64,000 nucleotides of DNA, taken from NCBI GenBank assembly GCA_017527205.1, contig JAFXQK010000012.1:1-64000 (forward strand), written 5' to 3'. Source of the DNA: Lachnospiraceae bacterium (GTDB taxonomy: Bacteria > Bacillota > Clostridia > Lachnospirales > Lachnospiraceae). Shown one piece after another: positions 4,680 to 12,797 of the stretch. Every line of letters starts with the position of its first letter. Position 1 is the first letter of the stretch. The notes below the pieces were generated by a model. That model did not search any database and had not been told where the DNA came from. It saw nothing but the letters and a program-made list of their open reading frames with translations. The position numbers and the translations under genes are program-made.

Positions 4680-4751
4680 GCCCGCGTAGCTTAAAGGATA
4701 GAGCATGGGGCTTCTACCCTCATGATCACCGTTCGATTCGGTGTGCGGGTA
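4680..4751 (+). tRNA. tRNA-Arg(UCU)
   Basis: Acceptor GCCCGCG/TGCGGGT, anticodon loop CTTCTAC and T-loop TTCGATT. Last gene of the array. Confidence 0.85.
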
Positions 4752-4768
4752 TTGTGATGGATGTAATA

Positions 4769-4797
4769 GAAAGCTTGGCTTGACGCCGAGCTTTTTT
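4769..4797 (+). terminator. Terminator of the tRNA array
   Basis: AAGCTTGGC pairs with GCCGAGCTT around TTGAC, followed by six T. Confidence 0.85.
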
Positions 4798-4921
4798 GAA
4801 TCATGTCGGCTGTGGCTTTGGATGACAATTAATTGTTGACAAAGAGAAATGATTGCGTTATTCTGAAATGATTTAACAGACTGACTGTTATTTGGAGGCT
4901 TGGGAAAAGAAGGGAGAAACC

Positions 4922-5620
4922 ATGTTTGAATATGTGACGGACAAAAAACTCTTGAAGTCAACCTACAGTCAGAGCGCGAATGTTGTCAATCAGCTTTCAC
5001 AACGATTGCGTAATGCTGGTTTGGATGCGCAGATGAATTTGGTTGGAAGCGGCTTAAGGAAAATGGTGACAAGGAATGGTAAAGGTCCTTTTGACTATGA
5101 TTTTAACCTCTTAATCACAAACGCCGAATCATTTGGCGGGCGAGAGATAAAGGAATGTGTTAGGGAAAACTATAACGAAATATTGAACTGGAATGACTGG
5201 GAAGATTGTACTGATTCTACATCAGTTCTAACAGCAAGACCTAACAGCAAATCATGCTTTAGTATTGATCTTTGTATTGTTAAGCGAGACGCATATGGAA
5301 AAATACACAGACTGATCCATGATAAAACGGGCGTGGTAAATTTGGACCAGTATTATTGGAATGCGATGCCGGATTCGGGAAATCTTGCTGAAAAAGAGGA
5401 AAGATTAAAGTCGGAGCATTGGCTAGAAGTAAGAAATGTTTATTTGGACAAAAAGAACATGTATCTAAAAAGACAAGATATTTATCATAAATCTTTTGTT
5501 TGCTACATTGAAGCGGTTAATGAGGTATACAATAAATATTTTGGCTTGAATTTGACGAAGACAATCAATGTGGTGAATGTATCCTGTAATGGAATTTTTG
5601 GAGTAGATTTGATTAGATGA
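4922..5620 (+). CDS. Nucleotidyltransferase-domain protein next to the tRNA array
   Basis: 232 residues from ATG 4922 (RBS AAGGGAG). It carries the Pol-beta-superfamily signature: GSG at residues 42-44, then DYD at 58-60 (two metal-ligand Asp) and a third Asp in FSIDLCIV at about 116. The C-terminal half is helical and charged. Proteins of this fold attach nucleotides to RNA, protein or small molecules; some are tRNA-modifying toxins and others CCA-adding enzymes. This one lacks the extra domains of a CCA-adding enzyme. It is the first gene behind 27 tRNAs that all lack encoded CCA, so a tRNA substrate is worth testing but is only inference. AT-rich compared with the core genes downstream. 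Confidence 0.7.
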   Translation: MFEYVTDKKLLKSTYSQSANVVNQLSQRLRNAGLDAQMNLVGSGLRKMVTRNGKGPFDYDFNLLITNAESFGGREIKECVRENYNEILNWNDWEDCTDSTSVLTARPNSKSCFSIDLCIVKRDAYGKIHRLIHDKTGVVNLDQYYWNAMPDSGNLAEKEERLKSEHWLEVRNVYLDKKNMYLKRQDIYHKSFVCYIEAVNEVYNKYFGLNLTKTINVVNVSCNGIFGVDLIR

Positions 5621-5700
5621 GTTGTCATGATACGGCCTGGAAAAATGTACAGAGATTGTGAAATAAGTAAACAAGTATTCTCTTGAAAGGGTTCGAATGA

Positions 5701-5985
5701 ATGAATTATAATTATTACAAACAGAAGGGATATGTATATTACTTTAGTGATGAAGGTAGTTCTTGTGATAGACTTAAAATTGAAAAAGGTGATTTGAATA
5801 GCGGAGTAAAAATCATGTATCATGATGGAAAGGATAAGTGGAGTGAGTGGCTTCACTTTAAGTATAAGAATCAACCGGATCACCTTATTTGGGAGGATGC
5901 AGATGGAAATACATATGACTATTATACAACGGACCTTTCAAAAGCATTGAGACTGCGAGATGAGAGAAAAATAATTGATTATTGA
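5701..5985 (+). CDS. Hypothetical protein, 94 residues
   Basis: Starts MNYNYYKQKGYVYYF and is rich in Tyr, Asp and Lys without membrane segments. Upstream AAAGGG could serve as RBS. I recognise no family. It lies between the nucleotidyltransferase and a truncated PIN-like gene in an AT-rich accessory stretch, and its last codons overlap that remnant. Confidence 0.5.
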   Translation: MNYNYYKQKGYVYYFSDEGSSCDRLKIEKGDLNSGVKIMYHDGKDKWSEWLHFKYKNQPDHLIWEDADGNTYDYYTTDLSKALRLRDERKIIDY

Positions 5986-6215
5986 TTTCAATTATTTTGG
6001 CGATCTGTAGGGATATTCTTTTAAAGCACCGTGGATTGGTAGAAGGCGGGAAGAAAAAGAATAATGCAGACCCATTTGTTATTGCTGTAGCAAAGCTAAA
6101 TGGTTGCACCATAGTCAGCGAAGAAACCCAAACAAATAATCCCAATTCGCCTAAAATACCGGATGTCTATTCAGATTTGGGGCTGAACTGTATAAATTTT
6201 GTTGCTTTTTCATGA
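5982..6215 (+). pseudogene. Truncated DUF4411-type PIN-like protein
   Basis: Only the C-terminal part remains. The pattern HRGLVEGGKKKNNADPFVIAVAKLNGCTIVSEE and the end KIPDVYSDLGLNCINF fit the last two thirds of DUF4411 proteins, PIN-like putative RNases usually of about 160 residues and often in toxin-antitoxin contexts. The N-terminal domain with the first catalytic Asp is missing and there is no credible start or RBS. I take it as a remnant of a toxin gene. Confidence 0.6.
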
Positions 6216-6299
6216 GAGATGAAAATCTCTTTCTAAAGAATATGTGGCTTATATGATATATCGAAAATGAAAATGAAAAGTACAAATGGAGGGTATCGT

Positions 6300-6725
6300 A
6301 TGTCTTCTGATGAATTTAGTAAACTAGTTGATAAGCTTAACCAGCAAGGAAAGATGAGTTATATTGAAGGGGCAACGGAGGATCAAATTACTCAATTTGA
6401 AAAAGATAATGACACCGTGCTGCCGTCAAAATATAGGGAGTGGTTGCTTTATTGTGATGGGGGTGAATTCTTTCTGCCGGCCGGAGTTCAGATGTATGGG
6501 GTTGCTCATAAACCAATAATTGATGTCAAGAACGATGACAGACCTGACGACAAGTATATCGTTATCGGTGCGTTAGCATCTGGCGACCCCGTATTATTTG
6601 AGAAAAGTGAAGAAAAAATATGTGTATATGACCACGAGAGTGGAGAAATTGATGAAGAACTAATCTACGATGATTTTTATGCTTTCTTAGACGATTTATA
6701 TGACTTGCTTGGGATAGGAGAGTGA
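6300..6725 (+). CDS. SMI1/KNR4 (SUKH) family immunity-like protein
   Basis: 141 residues from ATG 6300, chosen for the RBS GGAGGG at 6288-6293; an in-frame ATG at 6267 has no RBS. The SUKH hallmark is visible: ATEDQITQFEKDNDTVLPSKYREWLLYCDGGEF, followed by a beta-rich half. The family mostly neutralises polymorphic toxins, often nucleases. The stop is four bases before the start of the HNH-like protein at 6730, so the two are co-transcribed and probably form a cognate pair. This order (immunity first) is the reverse of the usual one. Confidence 0.8.
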   Translation: MSSDEFSKLVDKLNQQGKMSYIEGATEDQITQFEKDNDTVLPSKYREWLLYCDGGEFFLPAGVQMYGVAHKPIIDVKNDDRPDDKYIVIGALASGDPVLFEKSEEKICVYDHESGEIDEELIYDDFYAFLDDLYDLLGIGE

Positions 6726-6729
6726 TCCT

Positions 6730-7656
6730 ATGTCAAAAACGAGTATGAAGGAGAGAAACAAAGCTATTAGACTGGCCTGGGAAAGAGAGCAACAATTAGT
6801 TCAGGAAGGGAAAGCAACCAGAGACTGGACTAAGGAACAGCAGGAAGATATTCTGAATCCAGAAAAAGGTAAAGCATACGATGATCAGGGAAGGACATTT
6901 GTGGGTCAGCACATGAAAAGTGCGGCTAAATATCCAGAATACCAAGGAGACCCCAATAATATTCAATTTCTGACATACGATGAGCATTTGGAAGCTCATA
7001 AGGGGAGCTGGCAAAATCCGACTAATTGGTATTATGATCCTGTTAAGAAGGTATTTCATGATTTCGGTGATGGAGAGATTGTTCCTTGTAAAATTTTAGA
7101 TTTGAGTAATCCATTAGTCGTGATCGAACCCACTGTGCAGAAAGATAAAGAAATTGTTGAAGGGGACTCAATAAAATCAAAGGGTGAAGATCAGGATGTT
7201 TCATCACCAAAAAGCAAACAAGAATCACCTTCACACATAGTAACGACAGGAAAAAATGTTGCAAAATCAACTCCTACAACAAAGCCATCAGGTATAATGA
7301 AGGCTCCTAAATCTGAAAATGGATTTATTAAATGGCTCAAATCTGTGGGAAGATTTATCGTTAACCATCCGATAGAATCTCTTGAGATAGTTGGCACAGT
7401 GATCGTAGGAGGAATAGAATTGGTATCGGCTATTAGTGGGAGCCGAAATAGAGGTAATGGGTCGAACATACCAAATCCAGGAAGCAACACCACGAATTCC
7501 TCTAAGACAGATATTACTGCTAAAGTTGCTGATATTGTAGAAAAAGCAACCAGAGCTGAAAATGATGTTACAGGACATAAACAAAGATATCATACGAAAG
7601 ATGGAGTGATATGGAAAGATAAAGCTCCATATCACAGGGGAGGAAAAGATAACTAG
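6730..7656 (+). CDS. HNH-like nuclease toxin with membrane segment
   Basis: 308 residues. The N-terminal 110 residues contain VGQHMKSAAKYPEY, then GDPNNIQFLTYDEHLEAHKG and SWQNPTNWYYDP, the layout of His-Asn-His nucleases found in polymorphic toxins and phage-type endonucleases. A Ser/Lys-rich linker follows (about 140-195), then a hydrophobic segment around residues 215-240 (IESLEIVGTVIVGGIELVSAI) and a basic tail ending HRGGKDN. The nuclease at the N-terminus, not the C-terminus, is unlike classical polymorphic toxins. It overlaps nothing but is tightly linked to the SUKH gene. Confidence 0.6.
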   Translation: MSKTSMKERNKAIRLAWEREQQLVQEGKATRDWTKEQQEDILNPEKGKAYDDQGRTFVGQHMKSAAKYPEYQGDPNNIQFLTYDEHLEAHKGSWQNPTNWYYDPVKKVFHDFGDGEIVPCKILDLSNPLVVIEPTVQKDKEIVEGDSIKSKGEDQDVSSPKSKQESPSHIVTTGKNVAKSTPTTKPSGIMKAPKSENGFIKWLKSVGRFIVNHPIESLEIVGTVIVGGIELVSAISGSRNRGNGSNIPNPGSNTTNSSKTDITAKVADIVEKATRAENDVTGHKQRYHTKDGVIWKDKAPYHRGGKDN

Positions 7657-7668
7657 GTATAAATGTGA

Positions 7669-7944
7669 TTGGTGCTAAGCATTTACCATATCCACGAGGC
7701 CTATGACAGTAATGTGGTGATCACGGATTACGGCCAGGTGGTTGAGGACGGAAAGTTGTCTGAACGGGATTTGGTTCAGCCTACGAAGGAGTGGCTGGAT
7801 ACACTCACTGAGAAACAGATCCTTGCGGTTATTGCATGGCACTTTAGGAGAGATCATTTCAGTGAAGGTAGCTGGATCGCAGATTCTGTTGCTGATGGAC
7901 ATATGACTGTATTAGTAGATGCATTGTTGGGAAGATGCGAGTGA
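7669..7944 (+). CDS. Hypothetical protein (DUF6508-like), possibly 5'-truncated
   Basis: The frame opens at TTG 7669 (or GTG 7672) without a convincing RBS and gives about 91 residues. The block EKQILAVIAWHFRRDHFSEGSWIADSVADGHM resembles small DUF6508-type proteins of unknown function. The lack of a normal start suggests loss of the N-terminus. The preceding gene ends 13 bases upstream. Confidence 0.45.
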   Translation: MVLSIYHIHEAYDSNVVITDYGQVVEDGKLSERDLVQPTKEWLDTLTEKQILAVIAWHFRRDHFSEGSWIADSVADGHMTVLVDALLGRCE

Positions 7945-7960
7945 CAGGAGCCAATTTATT

Positions 7961-8455
7961 ATGAAGACGAGTACAAAGCTAATTATCGCCGGAACAACTA
8001 TTGGAGTCGTAGTTGCCGGTGCTTTGATAGCAAAGCATTTTATCAATGTAGATAGAGAGAATCAAGCAGTACAGATTATCGGTGGTGCGGATGGACCGAC
8101 ATCTGTGTTCCTGGCAGGGAAGGTACCTGCTGACAGAAAGCAGGCAGAATATACATCCATAACAATGGAAGAGGCAAAGGAAGTATTTGCGACGTCAGGC
8201 AATTATATCATTCTGGATGTTCGGAGAGCAGATGAATTCGCTGAAGGTCATATTCCCGGTGCTATCAATGTAGCAAACGAGGATATTGGAGCAGAGCAAC
8301 CTGCGGAACTTCCAGATCTTGACCAGGTAATCTTTGTATATTGCAGAAGTGGACGAAGAAGCAAGGAGGCGTCAGCAAAACTTGCCGCACTCGGCTATAC
8401 GAATATATATGAGTTCGGTGGGATCCTGGATTGGGATGGAGAGATAGAGAAGTGA
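7961..8455 (+). CDS. Membrane-anchored rhodanese-domain protein
   Basis: 164 residues from ATG 7961 (RBS GACAGGAG). Residues 6-23 (LIIAGTTIGVVVAGALIA) form an N-terminal anchor or signal. A short IIGGADGPTSVFLAG segment, common in clostridial anchored rhodaneses, follows. The rhodanese domain spans about 60-163 with LDVRRADEFAEGHIPGAINV and the active-site loop YCRSGRRS holding the catalytic Cys. Likely an extracytoplasmic sulfurtransferase. Substrate unknown. Confidence 0.85.
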   Translation: MKTSTKLIIAGTTIGVVVAGALIAKHFINVDRENQAVQIIGGADGPTSVFLAGKVPADRKQAEYTSITMEEAKEVFATSGNYIILDVRRADEFAEGHIPGAINVANEDIGAEQPAELPDLDQVIFVYCRSGRRSKEASAKLAALGYTNIYEFGGILDWDGEIEK

Positions 8456-8461
8456 TGTTAT

Positions 8462-9118
8462 ATGAAAATAAAGACGATAGAAACTAACGGAATTACATAT
8501 ATTAAGCCTGTTCCCGGAGCCACAAGTGATTGGTATTACGGCATGGATTATGAACACGGTGATCTTTATGAGGCCGAAGAACTGTTTAAGGATGGACATG
8601 TGGTAAAAGGAAGAAAGCTTTGCCTTGTCCATTATCCAGATGGAGCGGTTTTCTTTCCGGTTCCGAAGACACAGGGGCATTATAGCGAGAAACCGGTATT
8701 CTTTGACGAAGGAATATATATGCTTGACGTGGATTTCCTGAATGGAGTGATCAGGATCATCAGATTCGACTGCAATGATCATCAGGTAAGCATTCATACG
8801 GAGCTTCCGCTTTCATCGGTGAAGGATTGTTATAATCTGCAGCTGCATATCAGTCCGCTTACGCTTTCGAGACAGAGCGATAATGAATTGGATATTGTTT
8901 GGCCGGAGAAGGTAAGCCTTTCCATGGAGGATCATGATTCATTCTTTTTACGGGATGGAGAGAAACTGTTCTTTAACAGATGGTTTGAAGAAGGGGAAGG
9001 CGTGGATTACAAGTACTGGGAAGAGACTATCGTTCGAGATCTTAATGGAAATGTAATTGAGATACTTCCCGGGGACGTAATGATGATGCCAAACGGAGAG
9101 ATGTGGCATTTGAAGTAG
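8462..9118 (+). CDS. Hypothetical beta-rich protein, 218 residues
   Basis: Begins MKIKTIETNGITYIKPVPG only six bases after the rhodanese stop codon, so it is likely co-transcribed. It has alternating hydrophobic strands with many aromatic and acidic residues, no signal peptide and no membrane segment. The end EILPGDVMMMPNGEMWHLK looks like a small closing beta hairpin. I recognise no family or motif. Confidence 0.55.
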   Translation: MKIKTIETNGITYIKPVPGATSDWYYGMDYEHGDLYEAEELFKDGHVVKGRKLCLVHYPDGAVFFPVPKTQGHYSEKPVFFDEGIYMLDVDFLNGVIRIIRFDCNDHQVSIHTELPLSSVKDCYNLQLHISPLTLSRQSDNELDIVWPEKVSLSMEDHDSFFLRDGEKLFFNRWFEEGEGVDYKYWEETIVRDLNGNVIEILPGDVMMMPNGEMWHLK

Positions 9119-9204
9119 ACGCTTAAGAGAAAAGAGAAGGTTTGAAAAGGGATCACGACAGATGAATTTCAAGCCGAAGAAGTAAGAAAGGCAGGGGTAA
9201 AACT

Positions 9205-9843
9205 ATGGGGAAGAAAATCGTAGTAGTTAACGCAGGTCCCCGCAAGGGATGGAATACGGACATTCTGCTATCGGAAGCATCCGATGGTGCGGTAAGTGTC
9301 GGGGCTGAGATACAGAGGTTTGATCTGTTCAAATTGGAGAGATACACAGGCTGTATCTCTTGTTTTGGATGTAAGAGAGAAAAGTTCAAGGGACACTGTG
9401 TCTGCAGGGACGGGCTCACTCCGGTGCTTGATGCGATCAGGGAATCGGACGGTTTGATCATCGGATCTCCCAATTACCTCTCGAATGTAACGGCATCCTT
9501 CAGGGCACTTTATGAGAGGCTGATATTTCAAAATCTTACATATAATCGTGAGAATCCCTGCTGCAAGGAGCGGGATATACCGGTTCTCTTTATTATGACG
9601 AGCAATGCACCGGATACGATGTATTTGGAATTGGTAAACAGCTATCAGCAGACCTTTAATTCATTTGTCGGTCCCTGTGAAGTGCTGGTAAGCGGTGAGA
9701 CGCTGCAGATAAATGATTACAGTAAGCTTGACTGGGAATGGTCGATGTTTGATCCGGAACAAAAAAAGAAACGTCGTGAGACAGTCTTTCCGCAGGAGAG
9801 GAAGAAGGCATTTGAGATGGGGAAGACACTTGCAGAAAGTTAA
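9205..9843 (+). CDS. Flavodoxin-fold NAD(P)H oxidoreductase / iron-sulfur flavoprotein-like
   Basis: 212 residues. The N-terminus KKIVVVNAGPRKGWNTDILL is the FMN phosphate-binding loop of the flavodoxin-like fold. CISCFGCKREKFKGHCVCRDG supplies the compact Cys cluster typical of iron-sulfur flavoproteins. IGSPNYLSNVTASFRALYERL is the conserved segment that contacts the isoalloxazine ring and dimer partner. Likely a cytosolic electron-transfer reductase; donor and acceptor unknown. Confidence 0.8.
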   Translation: MGKKIVVVNAGPRKGWNTDILLSEASDGAVSVGAEIQRFDLFKLERYTGCISCFGCKREKFKGHCVCRDGLTPVLDAIRESDGLIIGSPNYLSNVTASFRALYERLIFQNLTYNRENPCCKERDIPVLFIMTSNAPDTMYLELVNSYQQTFNSFVGPCEVLVSGETLQINDYSKLDWEWSMFDPEQKKKRRETVFPQERKKAFEMGKTLAES

Positions 9844-9857
9844 GGAAGGATGATGCT

Positions 9858-9971
9858 ATGTCCGAATTTAAGGATCAGTATGCTGTATTGAGAAAAGAAT
9901 GGAATGATTTTGCCAAGAATATGAGAAGTGCCTACCCAAGTTTAATTTTAAGGTGTAATTTCATGAGATAG
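9858..9971 (+). pseudogene. Short remnant ORF, 37 codons
   Basis: ATG 9858 has a good RBS (AAGGAAGG) and starts MSEFKDQYAVLRKEWNDFAKNMRSAYPS, which looks like the beginning of a longer protein, then stops at TAG 9971 after a poorly matching tail. The 140 bp that follow hold only AT-rich sequence. I read this as a truncated gene; a genuine micro-protein cannot be excluded. Confidence 0.35.
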
Positions 9972-10080
9972 CCTCGTCAGAAGGGATGGAGCTTCCACAG
10001 GCGGTAAAAAGACGCGTGAAAAAAACTATAAATCTTAAAAAAAGGTATTGAAAACAATTTTTAATTAAGTTAGCCTATTC

Positions 10081-10094
10081 TTAGGACGTCCTAA
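10081..10094. promoter_or_regulatory. Perfect 14-bp palindrome, probable operator
   Basis: TTAGGACGTCCTAA lies 13 bp before the RBS AGGAGG of the serine hydrolase gene. Its position between putative promoter and RBS fits a repressor site. Confidence 0.5.
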
Positions 10095-10119
10095 TCGCAT
10101 GAAAACAGGAGGATATCAC

Positions 10120-11115
10120 ATGAATAAAAAAGAGCTTCATCGTCATGTTTTGGAAAGCTCTGGTAATGAACGTAACATCTGCCAAATTTATGTCATAAAG
10201 GACGGAAAAAACCTCTACGATGATAACTGGCATGGCTTTCAGTCTGACGACGCGATACACGTCATGTCAGTGACAAAGGGCGTTATGAGCCTGCTTATCG
10301 GCATCGCAGTCACGCAAAATAAGATCAAAAGCGTGGAGCAAAAAGTCCTGGAATTCTTTCCGGACTATCAGGTTAAGCGTGGTGAAAAGACCATCTACGG
10401 CGTAACGCTCCGGCATCTCCTTACCATGACGGCGCCCTATAAGTATAAGAGCGAGCCTTGGACCAAGGTCTGCACCTCAAGTGATTGGACCATGGCAGCC
10501 TTAGATCTCCTTGGCGGCCGCGGCGGCATCACGGGAGAATTTAAGTATGCAACCCTTGGGATCCAACTTCTGACCGGCATTCTCGAGCAGGCCACAGGCA
10601 TGAAATGCATTGACTTTGCAAACAAATATCTCTTTGGGCCCCTTGAAATTCCAGAGATCCGTCTCCACGGAGACAGTTCGAAGGAGGATCAGTTTGATTA
10701 CGTCATGAACAAGGCTCCCAGAAAGCATGAGTGGTATTCGGATCCGCAGGGAGCCGTCACGGCCGGCTGGGGCATCTGCCTTTCCGCTCGCGACATGGCA
10801 AAGCTCGGTCAGATCGTCTTAAATAACGGTACGTACGAAGGAACACGGATTCTCTCCGAAGATTGGGTCAGGGAAATGACTTCGAACCACTTAGAGCTCG
10901 GGGAACGCTTTGGCTACATGCAATATGGTTACCTTTGGTATCGCCCCTTAAAGGATGACAATGTCTTTGCTGCCCTTGGCGACAATGGCAATGTCATTTA
11001 CGTAAACCGCGAAAAGAACCTGACCGTCGGTATCACGGGAACTTTCCAGCCAAGGATCTTTGACCGGGTTGCCTTTATTGAATCCAAGGTGCTCCCGGCG
11101 GTAATTATCCCTTAG
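10120..11115 (+). CDS. Serine hydrolase, beta-lactamase/penicillin-binding-protein-like
   Basis: 331 residues from ATG 10120, picked for AGGAGG at 10107-10112; an in-frame ATG at 10099 has none. The class C-like serine hydrolase fold is indicated by SVTKG (SxxK, nucleophile Ser and Lys at about residues 52-55), the tyrosine motif in FKYATLGIQLL, and a C-terminal GDNGN loop. There is no signal peptide, so it is probably cytosolic, as for many esterase-like members. GC content is higher than in the AT-rich gene behind it. Substrate unknown. Confidence 0.85.
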   Translation: MNKKELHRHVLESSGNERNICQIYVIKDGKNLYDDNWHGFQSDDAIHVMSVTKGVMSLLIGIAVTQNKIKSVEQKVLEFFPDYQVKRGEKTIYGVTLRHLLTMTAPYKYKSEPWTKVCTSSDWTMAALDLLGGRGGITGEFKYATLGIQLLTGILEQATGMKCIDFANKYLFGPLEIPEIRLHGDSSKEDQFDYVMNKAPRKHEWYSDPQGAVTAGWGICLSARDMAKLGQIVLNNGTYEGTRILSEDWVREMTSNHLELGERFGYMQYGYLWYRPLKDDNVFAALGDNGNVIYVNREKNLTVGITGTFQPRIFDRVAFIESKVLPAVIIP

Positions 11116-11176
11116 AATGAAGGTGACCATCTGTCATGAAATGCTTGACGGAAACAAAAGAATTGGAAACCATTAA

Positions 11177-11216
11177 GACCGTAGCTGCACTTTTCGGGTG
11201 TGGTTACGGTTTTTTG
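11177..11216 (+). terminator. Rho-independent terminator
   Basis: ACCGTAGC-TGCAC pairs with GTGTGGTTACGGT around a TTTTCG turn, followed by six T. It closes the serine hydrolase gene. Confidence 0.75.
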
Positions 11217-11328
11217 ATTTTTCTCTTGAAAAAAAGATCAGGAAGTAGTAAATTATATTCAAACAGTTTTGATTAAAATGGAATTGAATAAAAAATAACT
11301 GAATGAAAATGATAACGAGGGTAGATAG

Positions 11329-12750
11329 ATGTTTGTAGGAAGAGAGCGGGAGTTGAAAGCCTTAAAAGATGTGTATGATAAGAAAGATTTTGGAATGACT
11401 ATCATATATGGACGGCGGAGGGTTGGCAAGTCAACCTTGATCAAGGAGTTTATCAAAGGAAAAAACGTTATTTTTTATACTGCTACAAAGGTTGGCGCAA
11501 AAAGAAATCTTGAATTGTTTTCAAAGCAGGTATTGGATGTTTTGGATCCTGCTTTGAGCACGGCAACGTTTTCTTCGATAGAAAGTGTATTTGACGTTAT
11601 TACCAATAAGACGCCGGATGACCACAAGACAATCCTTGTGATCGATGAGTTGCCGTATTGGGCAGAGAAGGATGAATCACTTTTGTCAGTTCTTCAAAAG
11701 TACATTGATACACAGTGGACCCATAAGAATATGATGGTAATACTTTGCGGCTCTGCCTTGAGTTTTATGGAAAAAGAGGTGCTCAGTAAAAAAAGTCCGA
11801 TCTTCGGGAGGCGTGATTCACAGATAAAACTGGAGGCATTTAATTACAGAGATTCGGCTTTGTTTGTTCCTGATTATTCTGCAGAAGAAAAAGCAATCTG
11901 TTATGGAGTTACCGGAGGCGTGGCAAAGTATCTTTCGCTTTTTGATGCAGGGATGAGTCTTGATGAAAATATTTTAAGACTTTTCTTTCATGTGGATGGA
12001 TATTTGTTTGACGAAACCAGAAATCTCCTCATTCAGGAGTTTTCAGATGTGACATTGGTAAACAATATAATCGAGCAGGTGGCTTCCGGTGAAAATGCAT
12101 TAAATAATATAGCTTCCAAAGTACACGAGAAGGATACCACCGTTTTATATTCCCTTGAGAAGCTGATCGCTGTCGGCCTGGTGGAGAAGAAAAACTGTAT
12201 AACGGAAGAAAAAAATAAGAAGAAAACCCAATATGTGCTAAAAGACCATATGTTTAAATTCTGGTATCAGTTTATCCCCAAGGCGATAAGTGTAATTGAA
12301 ATGGGACAGGGTGATACATACTATAAAAAGGTTGTCAAACCGCAGATCCATTCATATATGGGATCCGTTTTTGAAGAAATGTGTCGTTATTACACATTAG
12401 AGAAAGGAATACAGGGTGCATACGGTTCCTTCCTGACTCAGACAGGCACCTGGTGGGGGGTGGAACAGATCATAGATGATGAAGGGCGGAAGTTTACGCA
12501 ATCGGCGGATATTGACGTGGTTGGCATTTCTTCCGTAGACAAGACTGCGGTTATAGGAGAATGCAAGTTTAAGAATGAGAAGATAGATAAGGAAATATAT
12601 GAAACTCTTCTGCGGAGATCAAAGCTACTTTCCGGAAATTATCATGTTATATGTTTCCTGCTTTTCTCGCTAAATGGATTTACTAAATGGTTTGAAAAAG
12701 AGAATATTCAAAATACAGTAAAGATCACTGTTGAGGATTTATATTTATAA
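11329..12750 (+). CDS. ATPase with C-terminal DUF234 nuclease-like domain
   Basis: 473 residues. MFVGRERELKALKDVYD and YGRRRVGKSTLI (Walker A, about residues 27-38) mark the archaeal-type STAND/AAA ATPase family. LVIDELPYW is the Walker B region, and a GSALSFM sensor follows. A winged-helix segment lies in the middle. The C-terminal 130 residues are DUF234-like with a PD-(D/E)xK arrangement: DIDVVGISSVDKTAVIGECKFK. The family is widespread in clostridia and archaea and often suspected of a defence or mobile role, but its function is not established. Confidence 0.85.
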   Translation: MFVGRERELKALKDVYDKKDFGMTIIYGRRRVGKSTLIKEFIKGKNVIFYTATKVGAKRNLELFSKQVLDVLDPALSTATFSSIESVFDVITNKTPDDHKTILVIDELPYWAEKDESLLSVLQKYIDTQWTHKNMMVILCGSALSFMEKEVLSKKSPIFGRRDSQIKLEAFNYRDSALFVPDYSAEEKAICYGVTGGVAKYLSLFDAGMSLDENILRLFFHVDGYLFDETRNLLIQEFSDVTLVNNIIEQVASGENALNNIASKVHEKDTTVLYSLEKLIAVGLVEKKNCITEEKNKKKTQYVLKDHMFKFWYQFIPKAISVIEMGQGDTYYKKVVKPQIHSYMGSVFEEMCRYYTLEKGIQGAYGSFLTQTGTWWGVEQIIDDEGRKFTQSADIDVVGISSVDKTAVIGECKFKNEKIDKEIYETLLRRSKLLSGNYHVICFLLFSLNGFTKWFEKENIQNTVKITVEDLYL

Positions 12751-12797
12751 AAAATTTAGCACACATAAACACCGATGGGGCTGGACGATCAGAGCTT

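Noticed and set aside
1205..4751. CRISPR array, because of repeated palindromes at short spacing.
   Set aside because: Spacing is irregular, repeats differ and reverse orientation, and the units between them are tRNA genes. No cas genes are present.
1033..4961. Many open frames of 60-150 codons on both strands across the tRNA array.
   Set aside because: They run through tRNA genes and inserts, have repeated RDSNPY- or VGFEPT-like translations that are simply read-through of T-loops (TTCGAATCC), and lack ribosome binding sites.
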